From an uncultured Planctomycetaceae bacterium (GTDB lineage Bacteria > Planctomycetota > Planctomycetia > Planctomycetales > Planctomycetaceae), in NCBI GenBank assembly GCA_903898975.1, contig CAIUHT010000502.1:1-20397 (forward strand): a DNA stretch of 20,397 nt. Reading direction: 5' to 3'. Under the pieces are notes generated by a model, which searched no databases, was not told where the DNA came from, and was given only the letters and a program-made list of their open reading frames with translations. A program made the position numbers and the translations under genes. Positions 6,176 through 14,683 of the stretch are shown here, in pieces (positions within the stretch are counted from its first letter, which is position 1; each line of letters opens with the position of its first letter).

Positions 6176-7348
6176 ATGGCCATGAACTGTGAGCTGCCTG
6201 TTCGAGCGTGGAGCGAAGTCGCGGGCTGGGCCTCGAGGCCAGGCGTGGCGCGGGGCTGGACTGGCGCGTTCTGCGGCATCGTCCTGCCACTGGCACTGCC
6301 ACTGGCACTGGTACTGGCACTCGGTCACCCGGCTGGGGCGGAGGAGCCGCGGGTGGTGGCGACCCCCGGCGGATTGCCGCCGCAGGTGGCGCGGGTCGAT
6401 GCCCGGGGGGTAATCCACCTGGTCGCTCACTCGCCGACCGGGCCGCGGTATTGCCAGTCGCGGGACGGGGGCGAGACCTGGTCGGCACCGACGGCGATTG
6501 TCACCGGCGGGGAGTCTCCTGCCGGGCTGGAGTTCGAGGTCTGGGATGTCGCCGTCAGCCCGGCGGGCGACGTGCATGTCGCGCTCGGGACCAACGCCTG
6601 GAAGCTGAAGCGACCGCACAGTGAGTGGGGGCTGCATTACACCCGCCGACCGGCCGCCGCCGACCAGTTCGAGCCGCTCCGCAACATCAACACCCGCCCC
6701 AGCGAGGGGTTTGCGCTGGCGGTGAGCCCCGAGGGCCGGGTGACGGCGACGTGGATGGCAGACCGGTTGTATGCCAATGTCTCGACCGATGGAGGCGACA
6801 CGTTTGGTCCGATCGTGGAGTTCGACCCGACCGCCGATCCGTGCAACTGCTGCACCACCAGCGCGACCTATGGGAGCGACGGGCGGCTGGCGGTGCTGTA
6901 TCGCGAAGAGACGAACAATGACCGCGACATGCACGTGGTGCTGTGGGACCAGGCGGGCGAGCGGGTGACCCGTCGGGCGGTCAGTCGCAAGGGGTGGCGG
7001 GTCGATGCCTGCCCGATGACCTACTACTCCCTGGTCGCCGACGGAGAGGGCTACCTGGCGGCCTGGCCCACGCGGGGAGAGTTGCATTTCACCCGGCTGA
7101 ATGCCGACGGGGAACCGACCGCCCGCATGGAAACCGCGACTGGGGGGAAGACGGGGATGCGGACCGGAGTGCTGGGGCTGCCCGGTCCCGACGGCTCACA
7201 GTTGCTGGTCTGGAAGAAGGAGGGGGCGCTGCACTGGCAGGCGTATGATCGCGGCTTTCGGCCGGTCGGTTCGGCAGGGCAGGTGGCCAGCCCGGGAGCC
7301 GGGGCCGCCGGGGTGCGGACCGAACGCGGGATGGTGCTGTTTCGCTGA
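6176..7348 (+). CDS. Secreted BNR/Asp-box (sialidase-like) beta-propeller protein with CxCC motif
   Basis: A 390-residue exported protein. A basic N-terminal stretch is followed by a hydrophobic core near residues 34-50 and an AxA-type site at PAGAEE (about 52-57), so it is a signal-peptide candidate. Two Asp boxes are visible: SRDGGETW (95-102) and STDGGDTF (203-210). Repeated strand patterns such as DVAVSPAGDVHVAL and LAVSPEGRVTATWM support a beta-propeller. Residues 223-226 are CNCC, followed later by YREETNNDRDMHVVLWD and WRVDACPM (274-281). This CxCC ... RD ... CPM set recurs in a group of sialidase-like bacterial proteins of unknown activity. True sialidase catalysis is not shown, since an Arg triad cannot be assigned by eye. 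Starts are ATG at 6176 or 6182; neither has a strong Shine-Dalgarno. It converges on the kinase gene. Confidence 0.75.
   Translation: MAMNCELPVRAWSEVAGWASRPGVARGWTGAFCGIVLPLALPLALVLALGHPAGAEEPRVVATPGGLPPQVARVDARGVIHLVAHSPTGPRYCQSRDGGETWSAPTAIVTGGESPAGLEFEVWDVAVSPAGDVHVALGTNAWKLKRPHSEWGLHYTRRPAAADQFEPLRNINTRPSEGFALAVSPEGRVTATWMADRLYANVSTDGGDTFGPIVEFDPTADPCNCCTTSATYGSDGRLAVLYREETNNDRDMHVVLWDQAGERVTRRAVSRKGWRVDACPMTYYSLVADGEGYLAAWPTRGELHFTRLNADGEPTARMETATGGKTGMRTGVLGLPGPDGSQLLVWKKEGALHWQAYDRGFRPVGSAGQVASPGAGAAGVRTERGMVLFR
6284..6327 (+). repeat. Short tandem repeat coding the signal-peptide hydrophobic core
   Basis: CTGCCACTGGCA is repeated and then degenerates to CTGGTACTGGCACTC. It encodes the Leu-Pro-Leu-Ala-Leu run of the signal peptide. 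The 6/12-bp period is in frame, so slippage would lengthen or shorten the hydrophobic core without disrupting the gene. Confidence 0.6.
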
Positions 7349-7607
7349 GCGGCCTGAATTGGCGGAAATCTGGCGGAGCTTGAGCGTGTCGCCAGCCCTT
7401 GGGGGGGACGGAACGCGCGGGGGTGAACGCCACGACAGTCACCGACATTCCGAGCTGCCCACCAGGCGCTCTGCACGGGCCGCGCGGGCGGTTGGCCTGG
7501 ACTGCGGAAGCTGGGGGAGAGTGGCCCCAGTGCGGCTGAGTGGGGTCAGCGAGGTTCTGCCCGCCGTCGCGTGCGCCGGGGGTGCATGTCGTGCGACCGG
7601 CTGCGCG
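7349..7607. other. Convergent intergenic region
   Basis: This 259-base gap lies between the 3' ends of the BNR gene and the kinase gene. I see no gene and no hairpin with a T-tract. Frames entering it are unsupported. Confidence 0.5.
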
Positions 7608-10600
7608 TCATTCGCGGTCGGGTGGCATGGGGACCAGGCTGCGGGCTGGTCGCAGGCCAGTCAGGTAGGAAGCATCGGCGGGGCTCGAACCGTAGCGACT
7701 GGCTGCCCGACAATAGATGGCACCGTGAATTCCACTTCCTCCCCGAAGGGTGCGATCGTCCCCCGTGAGTGGACCACTGGGATTGATGACCTCGCTGGGC
7801 TGCTCGGCGAACCAGTCATGCGTCCATTCGAGGACGTTTCCCTGAGAGTCGTACAATCCGCGGAGGGTGGGGCGTAACTCGCGGGGAATGTGGTGACGGC
7901 GCTGGCTGTTTTCGCCCGTCCAGCCAAAACGACCCACCAGCGACAGGTCGCCTCCGTGGGGGTAACGGGTGCGGAAGGGACCGCGGCAGGCGACCTCCCA
8001 TTCCGACTCGGTGGGCAAGCGAAAGCCCGGTCGATCGAGGCGCAGAGGCCAGTTGCGGGGGGCCCAATCCTGTTTGGGATCGGTTTCGCGGGGGTACTCG
8101 CCCGGGTCGAGCCGACTGGGGTCTGGATACGCCTGGGCCGATTCGCCCAGCTGGGCCTGCTGGCTCATCCACCGCACACACGCCACGGCGTCGTACCAAT
8201 CGACACTATGGGCCGCCTGGCTGAGTTCACTGGGGTAGCTCTGCCGGGCCGCCTCGAATTCGGGGTTGAAGTCGATCAGTTCCTGCATGGTCAGTTCGCG
8301 CTCGAGCACGGCGAACGGGTGGGTGATCTGGATCTCCCGGAGATGCTCTTCTTTTGGCCTGCGGTCGGGCTCATCGAGGGGCGAACCAATGGTGTAGGTC
8401 CCGGGGACAGACACATGGAAGGTGAGGGGCCATTTGCGGGTGGCGGGCGGGGAGTCGTGGGGGGGACTGGTCTCGGCAGCGGGCAAGGTGGGGCGCACCT
8501 CGAGCACCTCGGTGAACCATTCGCGACCGGGCACGTAGGGGACGGGGGTCCAATCGACCCGGTCCACCAGCGACTGTTGTCCCCACTGTCGCAACAGCCA
8601 CCCCGTCGCGGCATGGACACAAGAGCTGGGATCGCCCGCATACCAGGCCCCCAACTGGTCAACCAGCGCACCCACCCGCTCCTGGGGGACCTGCGCCAGG
8701 GGGAACTCCCCCAGTGCCAGCAACACCGCGTACCGTGCCGGGGGGGCGTAACGGTCGTTCCCCGCGGTCGCCACCTCGTCGAGGCAGGCGAGCAGTTGCT
8801 CCAGCACCACGCCTTCGGACCGACAGCGGAAGATGAACTGGGTGAGGGCTTCGGGGTCATCGGTCACCTCGAGGGCGCGCAGGGCACCGCGGACCTGACC
8901 GCGACGCAGCAGGGTCACCGCCGCGTTGGCCCGTTGTCGTCCCCAGTGGAGCCGCTCGGCACACCCCAGGGTCCTTGGTGGCGGAGTCGCCGCCAGCCGC
9001 GCGAGGTCGGCCAGGGTGGCATCCGCCAGTTCGTCCGGGAGCCTGGCGTAGAGAATCGCGTATTGCTCGGGGTTGGCCCGGTTTAACAGCCGAACCATGC
9101 GGTTCACATCGGAGTGACTGAAATCGGCAACCGCGTGGGCGGCGGCGAGGCGGACGAGTGGCGAGGCGGTCTCGGTGACGAACAGCCGCTCGAGGTCGGC
9201 GTCCAACAACGCGTGGATCGGCCGCAACGCCTCCCGCAGCACCGGCTGTGTTTCAACATTCGAAGTGACCAGTTGTTCGGTGACAAACGCCACGTCGGCA
9301 GGAGTCCAGGTGGGGGCGGTGGGCGACTGGTCGGTCACCCCGGCCTCCATCGCGGCCGCATCCAGGCCTGCCAGCGCCATCGCCGCCCGCAGCCGCCGGG
9401 GGCCGTCCAGGGACTCATCCCGCAAGGCGGTCCACAGCGGCGGCACCACCGCGACTGCCTGCGGCCGCAGTTGTTCCCGCACGGGCAGGAACTGATCGAG
9501 GGGGCCCGACAACAGCACCTCGTGCAGGGCCGAAAGGTCGGCTTGATCGGGGGCCAATTGCAGCTGGGCCAGCCTCAGTGGCACGGCGTCGGTGGGATTC
9601 GTGACCGTCCGCAGGTGCGCGTTCACCAGGTCACGCGCCGTCGAGCGTCCCCGCGACTGGTTCAACTGGGCGACCAGGCGGTTCCACTCCGCGGGCTGGG
9701 AAGTGGCCAGTTGCTCGACCTGCGAGCTGGCCTGGCTGCGGGCCTGGAACCAGAGTCCCGCGAGCAGCGCCAGCAGCAGCACCAGCGCGGCCATCCCCAG
9801 GCGTTGACCATGCACGCGGGTCGCCCGTGCCAGCATCTTTCGCTCGGGCTCGGTGCGGTCTTTCGCCGAGGTCCACCGCAGCAGTTGCGCGTATTCGCCC
9901 AGCGTGGGGAGATACCGGTTGCGGGGGCGGTCGTTCCAGAGCCGGCTCTGCTCGCGGAGCAACAGCCGCGCGCGACCGGCTGGCGTCTCTCCCACGGTCG
10001 ATTCAATCCACTTGCGCAGGCTGGGAACCAGGTAGTCGTGCGTCAGGTGATAGTGCGTTTCCGCCGGGCCCCCCGCGGCCGGTCCCCCGGCCCGTCCCTC
10101 GGCCCGTCCCTCGGCCACCCCCTCTGTGACTGGGCCACCCGGCCGCGCCGACGCAGGCCCCTCCACGCTGGCGATCGAATCCACCACCGGGCTGATCAGA
10201 TGCAGATCGGTGTCGAGCACCCGCAGCAGTTCTTCGGCATCGTCGGGGCGATGCGTATAGCCCGCCACCTCGATCAGCTTCGACAGGGGCTGACGATGCC
10301 CCTTGATCTCGCTCCCCACCTCGGGCAGCAACGCCGCCAGGACCCGCTGGGCGGCTGGGGCATGCAGGCGATACTGGGGCGGTGCCCCATCCGAGCGGAA
10401 CGTTTCATCGAGGAAGACTCGCCCCACCCCCTCGGCTCCCCCCACGCCAATCAGCGCCTCCGGGGTCCAGGGACGGTTGCGGAACATCTCGGCGAACAGT
10501 GCCAGGCGAACGGGGGCGACGAGGTGCCGCTCGGCCAGCCCCTCGGTGGCCCGCGTGACGAATTCGCGCTGCGACACGGTGAAGTCGGATGGTTCGGCGG

Positions 10601-12692
10601 GGAGTTTGCCGAAGGCGGTGCCAAACGCGGTCAACACTTGCCGGGCGTGGTCCAGCCCAAAGCGATCGAGCACGGCATGGTTCCAGCCCTGCACGAGCGA
10701 GATGTCGAGCCAGCGAAGAAAGCGGTGGACCCCCAGCGAGAAATCGTCGCGCACCAGCAGCAGGGCCTGCAGGCGTTCTCCATCGCACTGGCGGAGGGCG
10801 GAGGCGAGCAGATCCTGCTCTTCGCCCTCGTGGGCCTGCAGCCACTGTTCGAACTGATCGATGACCAGCAGCAGCTTCCGCTGTCCCAGGCCAGCTTCGC
10901 CGCGACTGATCGCGCCGAGCAGCTGCGGCAGGCTGGTCAGCTGTTCGAGGCGGGGCAACTGGCGCTGCAGGGTGGCGCGCAGTTGGCGTTCGGTCCGATC
11001 GGCGGTGGCCTCGAGATAGATTGGGAGGACCTCGCGTCCCAGCAGGGGGATCAGCCCGGCCCGGATGAACGATGATTTGCCGCAGCCCGAGGGCCCCGTC
11101 AGCACCCCCACGAGAAACGGGGGTTGATCATCGGACTGTTCAATCCGCCGCTTCCAGAAGCGGAGGCTGTCGGGCAACCCGTCGCGGTCGCGGGGGCCGG
11201 GGAGCATCTGGAGGAAGAACCCGGCATCCCCGGCGTCGAACGCCCGCAGCCCCTTGGGAACGATGGGGGGCGAACGGGATGGAGCGCGGTCGGAGGGGGT
11301 CGATCCGGGGGTCTGCGAGGAGGGTGGGGTCACTCCCCCGGGGGGGATCGGGGTGACCGGGGTGGGGGGGGTGGCGGGATGAGCCGGGGGATTGGGTGTG
11401 TCCTCCTCCGTTCGGCATTCGGTCGGATGGGAGGCCTGGAACGCCCTGAGATCTTCGGCCAGTTCCCGCGCTGTCGAATACCGTTCGGAAACGAGTTTGG
11501 CCAACGCCTTGAGGCAGATCCGTTCCAGTTCCTGGGGGATCCGCGAATTCAGCCGGCGGGGAGGCTTGGGGTCTTGCCGGGTGATTTCATACTCGAGTTC
11601 GACACGTTCCTTGGCGCGAAACGGGCGGCGACCTGTGAGCAGTTCGTACAGCACGACCCCGAGGGAGTAGATATCCGAGCGGCGATCGATGCGGTGTTCT
11701 TCCCCCCGAATCTGCTCGGGACTCATGTAGGGAGGCGTGCCAGCCACGCCCAACTCGAGCGGGTCGTCGGCCTCCTGGATGGCCAGGCCAAAATCGGCGA
11801 CGTGCACTCGCCCCTGGTGATTCAGCAACAGGTTGCTCGGCTTGATGTCGCGGTGCACCAGTCCGGGAAGGGCGCGGTGGGCGTAATCGAGAGCCTCGGC
11901 GACGGTGACGACCAGTTCGACCGCTTCGGCGAGCGGGACCGGGGACTGGGCCATCCGCTCGGCCAGCGTGATGCCGTCGATGTATCTCGTGACGATGAAC
12001 GCGGGAAACTCCGGCGCGCTTCCCACGTGGTAGACGGTCACGATGTGGGGATGATCCAGCTGGGCGGCGATACGGGCCTCGCGGATCCACGTTTCCCCCA
12101 TCCGCCGCAGGGCCCTCTCGTTGGGGACCTTGATGGCCACCAGTCGCCGCAACGTGGAGTCGCGGGCGAGATAGACATCGCCAAAACCGCCATGGCCCAA
12201 CCGGCGGAGTACCTCGAAGTCGCCAATGAGGGCAGGAGCCGCATTTCCGGAGGAGATGAGGGTGGGGGGTGGGTTCCGCGTGGCACCACCAGGGGGCACC
12301 TGGGACGCCTTCGCTGGCCCGCTCGGTGGGGCTGCCGCTTTGGGCGAGTCGCCGCGAACCGGTCGATCATCGCGTCGATCTTCGGTCGGTGGCAGCCTGG
12401 GCGCAGGTGACTCTGCTTCCCGAAAGGCCGCCTCGATCTCGCGGGAGTAATTCGGAAAGCGAGTGAGGTAATCGGCGAGGCGCACTGCTTTCCCCAGCCC
12501 GGCTTGCAGGGCGAGATCGTCCAGCAGCAACACCTCGAAGACTTCCCGCTGATGCTCGGCAGGGACCTCGGCCAGCAGTGACTCCAGCGAAACCGCCGGG
12601 CCGTGCAGTTGCCCCGCCGCATACCGATTCTGCAGTGCCTCCAGTTGCTGAGGGGGAAATCCAGGCGAAATCGGGTGTTCAGAATCTGTCAC
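7608..12692 (-). CDS. Ser/Thr protein kinase / STAND NTPase / transmembrane / FGE-like fusion protein
   Basis: A 1694-residue multidomain protein. Residues 1-100 resemble the helical region that precedes many planctomycete kinases (LADYLTRFPNYSREIEAAF). The kinase domain (about 157-418) has GHGGFGDVY (166-174), VAIK with Lys188, HRDIKPSN (280-287, Asp282), DFG (300-302) and SPE (324-326); all core catalytic residues are present. A Pro/Thr-rich linker leads to a STAND-type NTPase with Walker A GPSGCGKSS (533-541), Walker B-like LLVIDQFEQ near 608-616, and THDYLVPSLRKW near 884-895. A single membrane helix spans about 965-983. Residues 1030-1380 are helical and HEAT-like. Residues 1425-1688 form an FGE/sulfatase-modifying-factor-like domain (YTIGSPLDEP, RLPTESEWEVAC, GNVLEW, RGGS, GLRPAR). 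The usual first active-site Cys after RGGS is not present; only Cys1661 remains. It is probably a membrane signalling protein. The start is GTG at 12692 because no alternative start lies nearby. Confidence 0.9.
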   Translation of the reverse strand: MTDSEHPISPGFPPQQLEALQNRYAAGQLHGPAVSLESLLAEVPAEHQREVFEVLLLDDLALQAGLGKAVRLADYLTRFPNYSREIEAAFREAESPAPRLPPTEDRRDDRPVRGDSPKAAAPPSGPAKASQVPPGGATRNPPPTLISSGNAAPALIGDFEVLRRLGHGGFGDVYLARDSTLRRLVAIKVPNERALRRMGETWIREARIAAQLDHPHIVTVYHVGSAPEFPAFIVTRYIDGITLAERMAQSPVPLAEAVELVVTVAEALDYAHRALPGLVHRDIKPSNLLLNHQGRVHVADFGLAIQEADDPLELGVAGTPPYMSPEQIRGEEHRIDRRSDIYSLGVVLYELLTGRRPFRAKERVELEYEITRQDPKPPRRLNSRIPQELERICLKALAKLVSERYSTARELAEDLRAFQASHPTECRTEEDTPNPPAHPATPPTPVTPIPPGGVTPPSSQTPGSTPSDRAPSRSPPIVPKGLRAFDAGDAGFFLQMLPGPRDRDGLPDSLRFWKRRIEQSDDQPPFLVGVLTGPSGCGKSSFIRAGLIPLLGREVLPIYLEATADRTERQLRATLQRQLPRLEQLTSLPQLLGAISRGEAGLGQRKLLLVIDQFEQWLQAHEGEEQDLLASALRQCDGERLQALLLVRDDFSLGVHRFLRWLDISLVQGWNHAVLDRFGLDHARQVLTAFGTAFGKLPAEPSDFTVSQREFVTRATEGLAERHLVAPVRLALFAEMFRNRPWTPEALIGVGGAEGVGRVFLDETFRSDGAPPQYRLHAPAAQRVLAALLPEVGSEIKGHRQPLSKLIEVAGYTHRPDDAEELLRVLDTDLHLISPVVDSIASVEGPASARPGGPVTEGVAEGRAEGRAGGPAAGGPAETHYHLTHDYLVPSLRKWIESTVGETPAGRARLLLREQSRLWNDRPRNRYLPTLGEYAQLLRWTSAKDRTEPERKMLARATRVHGQRLGMAALVLLLALLAGLWFQARSQASSQVEQLATSQPAEWNRLVAQLNQSRGRSTARDLVNAHLRTVTNPTDAVPLRLAQLQLAPDQADLSALHEVLLSGPLDQFLPVREQLRPQAVAVVPPLWTALRDESLDGPRRLRAAMALAGLDAAAMEAGVTDQSPTAPTWTPADVAFVTEQLVTSNVETQPVLREALRPIHALLDADLERLFVTETASPLVRLAAAHAVADFSHSDVNRMVRLLNRANPEQYAILYARLPDELADATLADLARLAATPPPRTLGCAERLHWGRQRANAAVTLLRRGQVRGALRALEVTDDPEALTQFIFRCRSEGVVLEQLLACLDEVATAGNDRYAPPARYAVLLALGEFPLAQVPQERVGALVDQLGAWYAGDPSSCVHAATGWLLRQWGQQSLVDRVDWTPVPYVPGREWFTEVLEVRPTLPAAETSPPHDSPPATRKWPLTFHVSVPGTYTIGSPLDEPDRRPKEEHLREIQITHPFAVLERELTMQELIDFNPEFEAARQSYPSELSQAAHSVDWYDAVACVRWMSQQAQLGESAQAYPDPSRLDPGEYPRETDPKQDWAPRNWPLRLDRPGFRLPTESEWEVACRGPFRTRYPHGGDLSLVGRFGWTGENSQRRHHIPRELRPTLRGLYDSQGNVLEWTHDWFAEQPSEVINPSGPLTGDDRTLRGGSGIHGAIYCRAASRYGSSPADASYLTGLRPARSLVPMPPDRE

Positions 12693-12826
12693 GTCGAGCT
12701 CGTCTCAAGGGCAAACAGCGAACCTCTCCCGGAATATTCCCGCGAGCCTCAGCGCGATGGCTGGCTCGGTCGATGCGGCAGACACCAATCTCTGGCCAGG
12801 CTCGGCGTCACACCGCCCGCACCATC

Positions 12827-12832
12827 AGTATA
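12827..12832 (-). promoter_or_regulatory. Possible -10 element of the kinase gene
   Basis: The minus strand reads TATACT within GGTTATACTGATGG, five of six matches to TATAAT. It lies about 135 bases before the GTG start in a locally AT-richer stretch with repeated TTTGGTTA. The -35 candidate TTGTGG lies 19 bases upstream, longer than ideal. Weak support. Confidence 0.3.
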
Positions 12833-12980
12833 ACCAAAGCGTCTAACCAAACCACAACGGGGACCGAGTCGCTCGCCGGTCCTGCGGCGGTCGTTTCGCA
12901 TCGCCCAGCCCCCTCCGCCACGCCTCCTCGTGCGGGACTGCTGCGGCGAACTGCGTGAACGCCCCAGCTCTCGCGACCCG

Positions 12981-13037
12981 CCTCTTTCGGACAGGCAGCT
13001 TTCGGGCAGGCCTCTTTCGGGCAGGTTCTTTCGGGTT
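12981..13037. repeat. Imperfect short tandem repeat downstream of the DUF1501 gene
   Basis: The core CTTTCGGRCAGG recurs at 12984-12995, 12999-13010 and 13014-13025. A fourth, partial unit (TTCTTTCGGG) follows at 13026-13035. The spacing is about 12-15 bases. On the minus strand, in the direction of the DUF1501 gene, the units read CCTGCCCGAAAG. The array starts about 15 bases after the stop codon. No hairpin with a T-tract is formed. Confidence 0.65.
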
Positions 13038-13049
13038 GCCTGGGGCCGG

Positions 13050-14444
13050 TCAGGCGAAGAGTTCGTGCACCACCTGGCCGGCGACGTCGGTCAGGCGATA
13101 GTCGCGGCCCGCGTGTCGGTAAGTGAGCCGCTCGTGATCGAGTCCCAGCAGGTGCAGGATGGTCGCGTGCAGGTCGTGGGTGTGCACCCCCCCCTCGGCG
13201 GGCAGGATGCCATGTTCATCCGAGCGTCCATGCACGTAACCCCCCTTCACGCCCCCCCCCGCCAGCCACGAGGTGAACACCAGGTTGTGATGCTCGCGCC
13301 CGGGATGGTCGGCTTTCTCATGAAAGGAGGTCCGGCCGAACTCGGTCGTCCAGACCACCAGCGTCCGGTCGAGCAGGCCCCGCTGCTTCAGGTCGGTCAG
13401 CAGCCCCGCAATGGGCTGGTCAATCGCCTTGGCCAGCCGCTCGTGATCGGCCATGTTGCCGTGCGAATCCCAGTTGTTGCTCGACCCCACATCAATCAGT
13501 TCCAGGAACCGGACCCCCCGTTCCACCAGCCGCCGGGCCACCAGGCACTGCCACCCAAACCCCGAGGTCGCTCCCTGTTCAAGCCCGTACAGCGCGTGGG
13601 TGGCGGCGGTCTCCTGCGAGAGATCGAACGCCTCGGGGGCCTCGCGCTGCATGCCAAACGCGGTCTCGAAACTCCGCACCCGCGCGTCGAGGGCCAGGTC
13701 GGCGGCGCGCCGCTCCAGGTGCCGACGATTCAACTGCCCCAGCAGTTCCAGCTCCAGCCCCTGCAGGTCGGGGGCCGGTCCCCGGGGCTTGAGATTCGGC
13801 AACGGTTCGGGCCCCGGGACCACGTGCGTTCCCTGGTGGCAGGCGGGCAGAAAGTCGCTGCCCCAGGTCTGCGCCCCGGCATAGGGGGCCGCCGGGGCCA
13901 GCACCATGAACGAAGGGAGATTGCGGTTGGGTGTCCCCAGGCCATAACTGACCCACGCCCCGGCACTGGGGCGGGCGAACTGGGCCGAGCCCGTGTGAGC
14001 CGCGAGGGTCGCCTTGTCGTGACCGTCACTGTCGCAGTGCATCGCGTTCAGCATGCAGACGTCGTCGATGACTCCCGCCAGCCGGGGGAACAGTTCGCTC
14101 ACCCACAGGCCACTCTTCCCATGCTGGGCGAACTTGTAGCGGGGCTGGATGAGGTACCGCTCGAACTGCCCCGGCTTGTTCAGCCACCGCGAGGCAGTGA
14201 TTTTCTTGCCGTGGTCGGCGATCAGCTGGGGCTTGTAGTCGAACGTGTCGATGTGCGACGTACCGCCGGTGGAGAACAGGAAGATCACCCGGTCGGCTTG
14301 CGGGGCAAAGTGCGGCTGATGCGGCGCCAGCGGGTCGGTCGCCCCCCGCGCGTCCTCGGCGAGCATCCCGGCCAATGCCAGGGCGCCGAATCCTCCGGAG
14401 GCACGCTGCAGAAACTCGCGGCGTGAGGTGTGGGCAGTGTTCAT
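13050..14444 (-). CDS. DUF1501 family protein, Tat-exported
   Basis: A 464-residue protein of the DUF1501 family, which has an alkaline-phosphatase/sulfatase-like fold and unknown biochemical activity. The N-terminus SRREFLQRASGGFGALALAGMLAEDARG is a twin-arginine signal (Arg8-Arg9). Family features are STGGTSHIDTFDYKP, VSELFPRLAGVIDDVCMLNAM, GAWVSYGLGT, NWDSHGNM, VVWTTEFGRT, GREHHN, WLAGGGVKGGYVHGRSDEHG and the closing HDLHATILHLLGLDHERLTYRHAGRDYRLTDV. Length and motif order are complete. I chose ATG at 14444 because it places the RR motif close to the start, and AGGAA lies about 9 bases upstream. It follows the PSD1-type gene on the same strand, the usual planctomycete pairing, so the two are probably cotranscribed and act together outside the cytoplasm. 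Confidence 0.92.
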   Translation of the reverse strand: MNTAHTSRREFLQRASGGFGALALAGMLAEDARGATDPLAPHQPHFAPQADRVIFLFSTGGTSHIDTFDYKPQLIADHGKKITASRWLNKPGQFERYLIQPRYKFAQHGKSGLWVSELFPRLAGVIDDVCMLNAMHCDSDGHDKATLAAHTGSAQFARPSAGAWVSYGLGTPNRNLPSFMVLAPAAPYAGAQTWGSDFLPACHQGTHVVPGPEPLPNLKPRGPAPDLQGLELELLGQLNRRHLERRAADLALDARVRSFETAFGMQREAPEAFDLSQETAATHALYGLEQGATSGFGWQCLVARRLVERGVRFLELIDVGSSNNWDSHGNMADHERLAKAIDQPIAGLLTDLKQRGLLDRTLVVWTTEFGRTSFHEKADHPGREHHNLVFTSWLAGGGVKGGYVHGRSDEHGILPAEGGVHTHDLHATILHLLGLDHERLTYRHAGRDYRLTDVAGQVVHELFA

Positions 14445-14600
14445 GACAGGATGTTCCTGCAAAAAGCTCGACAGCCTGGTCGCGACCCACCACTTCGCTC
14501 AAGATCACTCACACGGAGTGCCTGGAGCGGAAGGGCGGTCGCGGCGAAGCCGAGAGTGGTGTGTTCTTCAGGCAACAGAATGGGCATCCACAGCAGACAT

Positions 14601-14631
14601 GCCGCAGGCCAACGGACGTTTGTCCTGCGGC
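14601..14631 (-). promoter_or_regulatory. Intercistronic hairpin between PSD1-type and DUF1501 genes
   Basis: GCCGCAGG at 14601-14608 faces CCTGCGGC at 14624-14631, an uninterrupted 8-bp stem with a 15-base loop. The loop contains a smaller GGAC/GTCC pairing. It lies about 55 bases after the upstream stop codon and lacks a T-tract. It may be an RNA processing, attenuation or termination element between the two cistrons. Confidence 0.4.
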
Positions 14632-14635
14632 GGCC

Positions 14636-14676
14636 ATCGACCCCATTGATCAATCGACCCCGTTGATCAATCGATC
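14636..14676. repeat. 17-bp tandem repeat with TTGATCAA palindromes
   Basis: The unit ATCGACCCCRTTGATCA occurs at 14636-14652 and 14653-14669, and a third partial unit starts at 14670. Each full unit, with its neighbour, creates the palindrome TTGATCAA and the 12-mer TTGATCAATCGA (14646-14657 and 14663-14674). It begins a few bases beyond the stop codon of the PSD1-type gene. Confidence 0.75.
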
Positions 14677-14683
14677 CAGGAAA

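Larger units (their letters stand above)
12693..13049. other. Spacer upstream of the kinase gene and downstream of the DUF1501 gene
   Basis: This 357-base stretch contains the probable kinase promoter region (around 12827-12832) and a short repeat cluster next to the DUF1501 stop codon (12981-13037). The part from 12790 to 12860 is visibly less GC-rich than the flanking genes, as expected of a promoter. I see no gene here. Confidence 0.55.

Noticed and set aside
5750..7087. Minus-strand frame of 445 codons across the divergent spacer and BNR gene
   Set aside because: It is antisense to a protein with clear Asp boxes and a signal peptide, and is Arg/Pro/His-rich.
9114..11075. Plus-strand frame of 653 codons opposite the kinase gene
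   Set aside because: It is antisense to the STAND and helical regions of the kinase fusion; shadow of GC-rich codons.
12981..13037. Possible CRISPR or IS end near the DUF1501 gene
   Set aside because: Units are too short and imperfect, there are no spacers, and no transposase or terminal inverted repeats are present.
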